Source: Microtetraspora sp. NBRC 16547
Lineage (GTDB): Bacteria > Actinomycetota > Actinomycetes > Streptosporangiales > Streptosporangiaceae
Direction: 5' to 3'
Assembly: GCF_030268965.1 (NCBI RefSeq)
Contig: NZ_BSSE01000014.1
Location: 62,001 to 126,000 of the forward strand
DNA: 64,000 nucleotides
Part shown: in pieces, positions 62,439 to 64,000 of the stretch
How the letters are laid out: every line of letters begins with the position of its first letter
How positions within the stretch are numbered: the first letter of the stretch is position 1
Position numbers and translations under genes: made by a program
Notes under the pieces: generated by a model
What the model was told of the DNA's origin: nothing
Database searches by the model: none
What the model saw: the letters and a program-made list of their open reading frames with translations, nothing else

Positions 62439-62530
62439 CTGAGTCGGGGCTCAGAGTGTGGGGGAACGAAAACGTACGCTAAGCCCGTTCGCCCAGCTCA
62501 GTGATGCTGGTTGAACTGAGATCGCTGGGC
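62439..62530 (+). terminator. Two hairpins between DUF3224 and the convergent orphan
   Basis: The first hairpin is CTGAG-N6-CTCAG (62439-62454). The second is larger: GCCCAGC TCAGT (62491-62502), a 12-base loop, then ACTGA and GCTGGGC (62515-62530) with a 4-base bulge. It is a probable shared terminator region for the convergent genes; the second hairpin could also be a small RNA fold. Confidence 0.5.
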
Positions 62531-62554
62531 CGTGTAGCTCATCGCCCGCTCCTT

Positions 62555-63472
62555 TCAGTCGCCGGTACCTTCGCCGCGGTGCCGAGTGGCGAACGTTCCC
62601 CGGCCCTGCACGCTCTCGATCAGGCCTGCCTCCGGAGGGAGGGCTCGCGTGATCGTGATCAGCAGTGGTGAACGGACACCGAGGTGGGCGGCGGAGTCGG
62701 CGATGACCTCTGCCAGCCACCCGACCGCGTCACACGACCACTCGGAGAGCGCCCCGCGCAGCACCACGCCGTGCAGGGGCGGACCGTTCCAGAAACCGTC
62801 ATCGAACGGCGGAGGAAGGACGTCATCCCGGCCGGTGACATCGTGAGACCCGTAAACGAAAACGTCCTGCTCTAGGTGACCGAGGCGGTCGGTGAGCCAT
62901 CCCGCGACAGCGGGGATCGACGGGTCCCGGCCGCTGTTGACGCCGACCTCCACTGGTGTCCTCGCCCCCGGGTCGCACTCGGCGAACCAATCGATTGTCA
63001 GCATCGACGGTACGGCCGCGTACGGCGGACGAGTGGAAGCGTCGAGACCCTGAACCGGTATGAGGATCTGTATCGCGGAGAGGTGCGGCGTGCCGGCCCG
63101 TGCCGTCGCGTCCATAGCGCACCGCAGGAACGGCTGCACGGGAAGCGGCCGGTCACCGGCCACCGCGCTTGCCTCCACCTGGAACCACGAGATCAGCCCC
63201 GCCCCGGGAGCGGCAAGGGGGTGGTTCCACCCGGCGTCGTTCATGCCCCACAGGCCGGAGGCGCCGAGCCTGTCGTCCCCTCCCACCACGGCTGCCTCGT
63301 CGAGCCAGCCCATGGCGAGCGACCGCTGGTAGAACAATTGGTAAGCGTCGTGCTCAGGATCGTGCCAGGGGTGCGGGACCAGCTTGCCGTAGAGGGCGGC
63401 GAACATGGTGCCCGCCGTCCGACGGTCCGCGGGCACCATGCCCGGCTGTGCTGTGACGTCGCGCTCCGGCAC
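62555..63472 (-). CDS. Hypothetical soluble protein
   Basis: A 305-residue protein that I do not recognise. It has GLWGMNDAGWNHPLAAPGAG, SAIQILIPVQGLDAST and DVFVYGSHDVTGRDDV. It looks globular, with no signal or membrane segment. The GTG start at 63472 has AAGGGAG about 9 bases upstream, so the gene is well supported even though its family is not. It is convergent with the DUF3224 gene. Codon use is normal for the window. Confidence 0.75.
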   Translation of the reverse strand: MPERDVTAQPGMVPADRRTAGTMFAALYGKLVPHPWHDPEHDAYQLFYQRSLAMGWLDEAAVVGGDDRLGASGLWGMNDAGWNHPLAAPGAGLISWFQVEASAVAGDRPLPVQPFLRCAMDATARAGTPHLSAIQILIPVQGLDASTRPPYAAVPSMLTIDWFAECDPGARTPVEVGVNSGRDPSIPAVAGWLTDRLGHLEQDVFVYGSHDVTGRDDVLPPPFDDGFWNGPPLHGVVLRGALSEWSCDAVGWLAEVIADSAAHLGVRSPLLITITRALPPEAGLIESVQGRGTFATRHRGEGTGD

Positions 63473-63589
63473 GCTGTGTTCTCCCTTTGTCTCGCAGCTG
63501 CGACGTCCTCACATTAGTTCACCCGGCAGTTGACGTCGGCCTGGTTCATCGGCTTCTCGGCGGTGTCGATCTCGCCGATCACGTCGACG

Positions 63590-63760
63590 TCCACGTGGTT
63601 ACGCCACGACGTCAGCTGGGTGTCGTATGCCCCCTCGGCGGTCTGGGAGCTGGAGGTGACCGCGACCCGCAGGGAGCCCGGATGGGATCTTCGGGGCCCG
63701 TTTGTGCAGGGCAGGCCGGACGGCCGGTTCGTGTACCTGTCGTGGGGCGCGGTCGATGAC
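63590..63760 (+). pseudogene. Fragment of a DUF5990 protein
   Basis: The frame through 63641 reads SAVWELEVTATRREPGWDLR then GPFVQGRPDGRFVYLSWGAV and DDAG. DUF5990 proteins have this order with FTMFRRAKL next. Here the frame is lost after 63760 (AVFTF follows in another frame), and no start is visible. It is therefore a relic. Confidence 0.5.
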
Positions 63761-64000
63761 GCCGGCGGGCAAAGCTGTGTTCACTTTCGCGTTGCGCGGG
63801 GTCGGTGGCGGCGGCGCGGCGTTGCAGGCCCCGCAGGACGTCGCGGGGGTGCCACCGGGATACGGCGGAAACGGGCCGCGTCCGCCGTATTCCGGTCGCA
63901 CCCCTCCTGTACGAGCAGCTCACCGGCGAGCCGACCCGCACCGGGGACATCGGCCAGCTCGCCGGGATCTCTGCGACCGCCGTCTCCACCGGGCTCCGCA
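63761..64000. other. Window edge, possible partial HTH reading
   Basis: No supported gene. One plus-strand frame near the edge reads PVAPLLYEQLTGEPTRTGD then IGQLAGISATAVSTGLR, which looks like the helix-turn-helix start of a protein continuing past 64000. The start and family are not determinable. Confidence 0.25.

Noticed and set aside
62491-62530. Possible tRNA or small RNA at the structured hairpin
   Set aside because: No cloverleaf, no TTCRANY loop and no CCA-like end; it is better explained as a terminator hairpin between convergent genes.

Overview
The window is a high-GC chromosomal segment of an actinomycete. Third-position G/C bias is strong throughout. GTG and TTG starts are frequent, many ORFs are coupled by GTGA or ATGA overlaps, and lineage-typical families are present: a Rv2466c-type mycothiol-dependent reductase, an ECF42 sigma factor with its DGPF partner, a SARP regulator, a WYL regulator and an Rv2578c-type radical SAM protein. 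It looks like a Streptosporangiales- or Streptomyces-type genome, but the genus cannot be fixed from the sequence alone. No rRNA, tRNA or CRISPR array was seen.

Layout. 0.2-7.5 kb: a membrane protein, a NarL-type two-component system, and a TetR-controlled operon encoding a fused fumarylacetoacetase/metallo-beta-lactamase protein plus two small DUF proteins. 7.7-14.6 kb: a radical SAM protein, a Rv2466c-like reductase with a frameshifted start, a MocR regulator, a GlxA regulator, a DJ-1 protein, an SMR pump with its TetR, and gene relics. 14.6-17.1 kb: a 32-bp perfect palindrome and a RibD-like reductase/DGPF protein/ECF42 sigma operon. 17.1-20.1 kb: a low-GC orphan gene, a decayed IS1182-type transposase and a divergent XRE/methionine aminopeptidase pair. 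20.2-24.9 kb: two cupins around a SARP regulator, a LuxR regulator, a PrmC-like methyltransferase and a DUF952 protein.

24.9-33.7 kb: an amino-acid/amide catabolic and transport cluster (racemase, double-module Lrp, amidase, LysR, amidohydrolase, then an SBP-permease-ATPase importer operon). 33.7-43.7 kb: DUF2786, VOC and WYL genes, a DrrAB-like ABC exporter, a secreted phosphoesterase, an ABC-F protein behind an attenuator-like leader, and a BBE-type flavin oxidase. 43.7-51.4 kb: a patch with three decayed Tn3-family fragments (two transposase, one resolvase), among DUF4267, cupin, ArsR, kinase-like, TIM-barrel and TetR genes and an S1-domain RNA-binding gene broken by one in-frame amber codon. 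51.5-55.9 kb: an HD protein, a FrnE/TPR fusion with a divergent TetR, and a duplicated AraC-VOC module. 55.7-59.6 kb: a relic of a macrolide-type glycosyltransferase and a PaoABC-like three-subunit molybdenum hydroxylase. 59.8-64 kb: an RsbW-type ATPase, an excisionase-like HTH gene, a deleted alpha/beta hydrolase, DUF4180 and DUF3224 genes, an orphan and a DUF5990 relic.

The region reads as accessory DNA: many small regulator-plus-effector modules (redox, detoxification, efflux), little core metabolism, and an unusual density of truncated or frameshifted genes and transposon debris. The most interesting items are the FAH-MBL fusion operon, the ABC-F leader with a leaderless four-codon ORF, the paired GGTAC-N5-GTACC operators, the XRE-MetAP pair, the amber-interrupted S1 gene and the duplicated AraC-VOC module.
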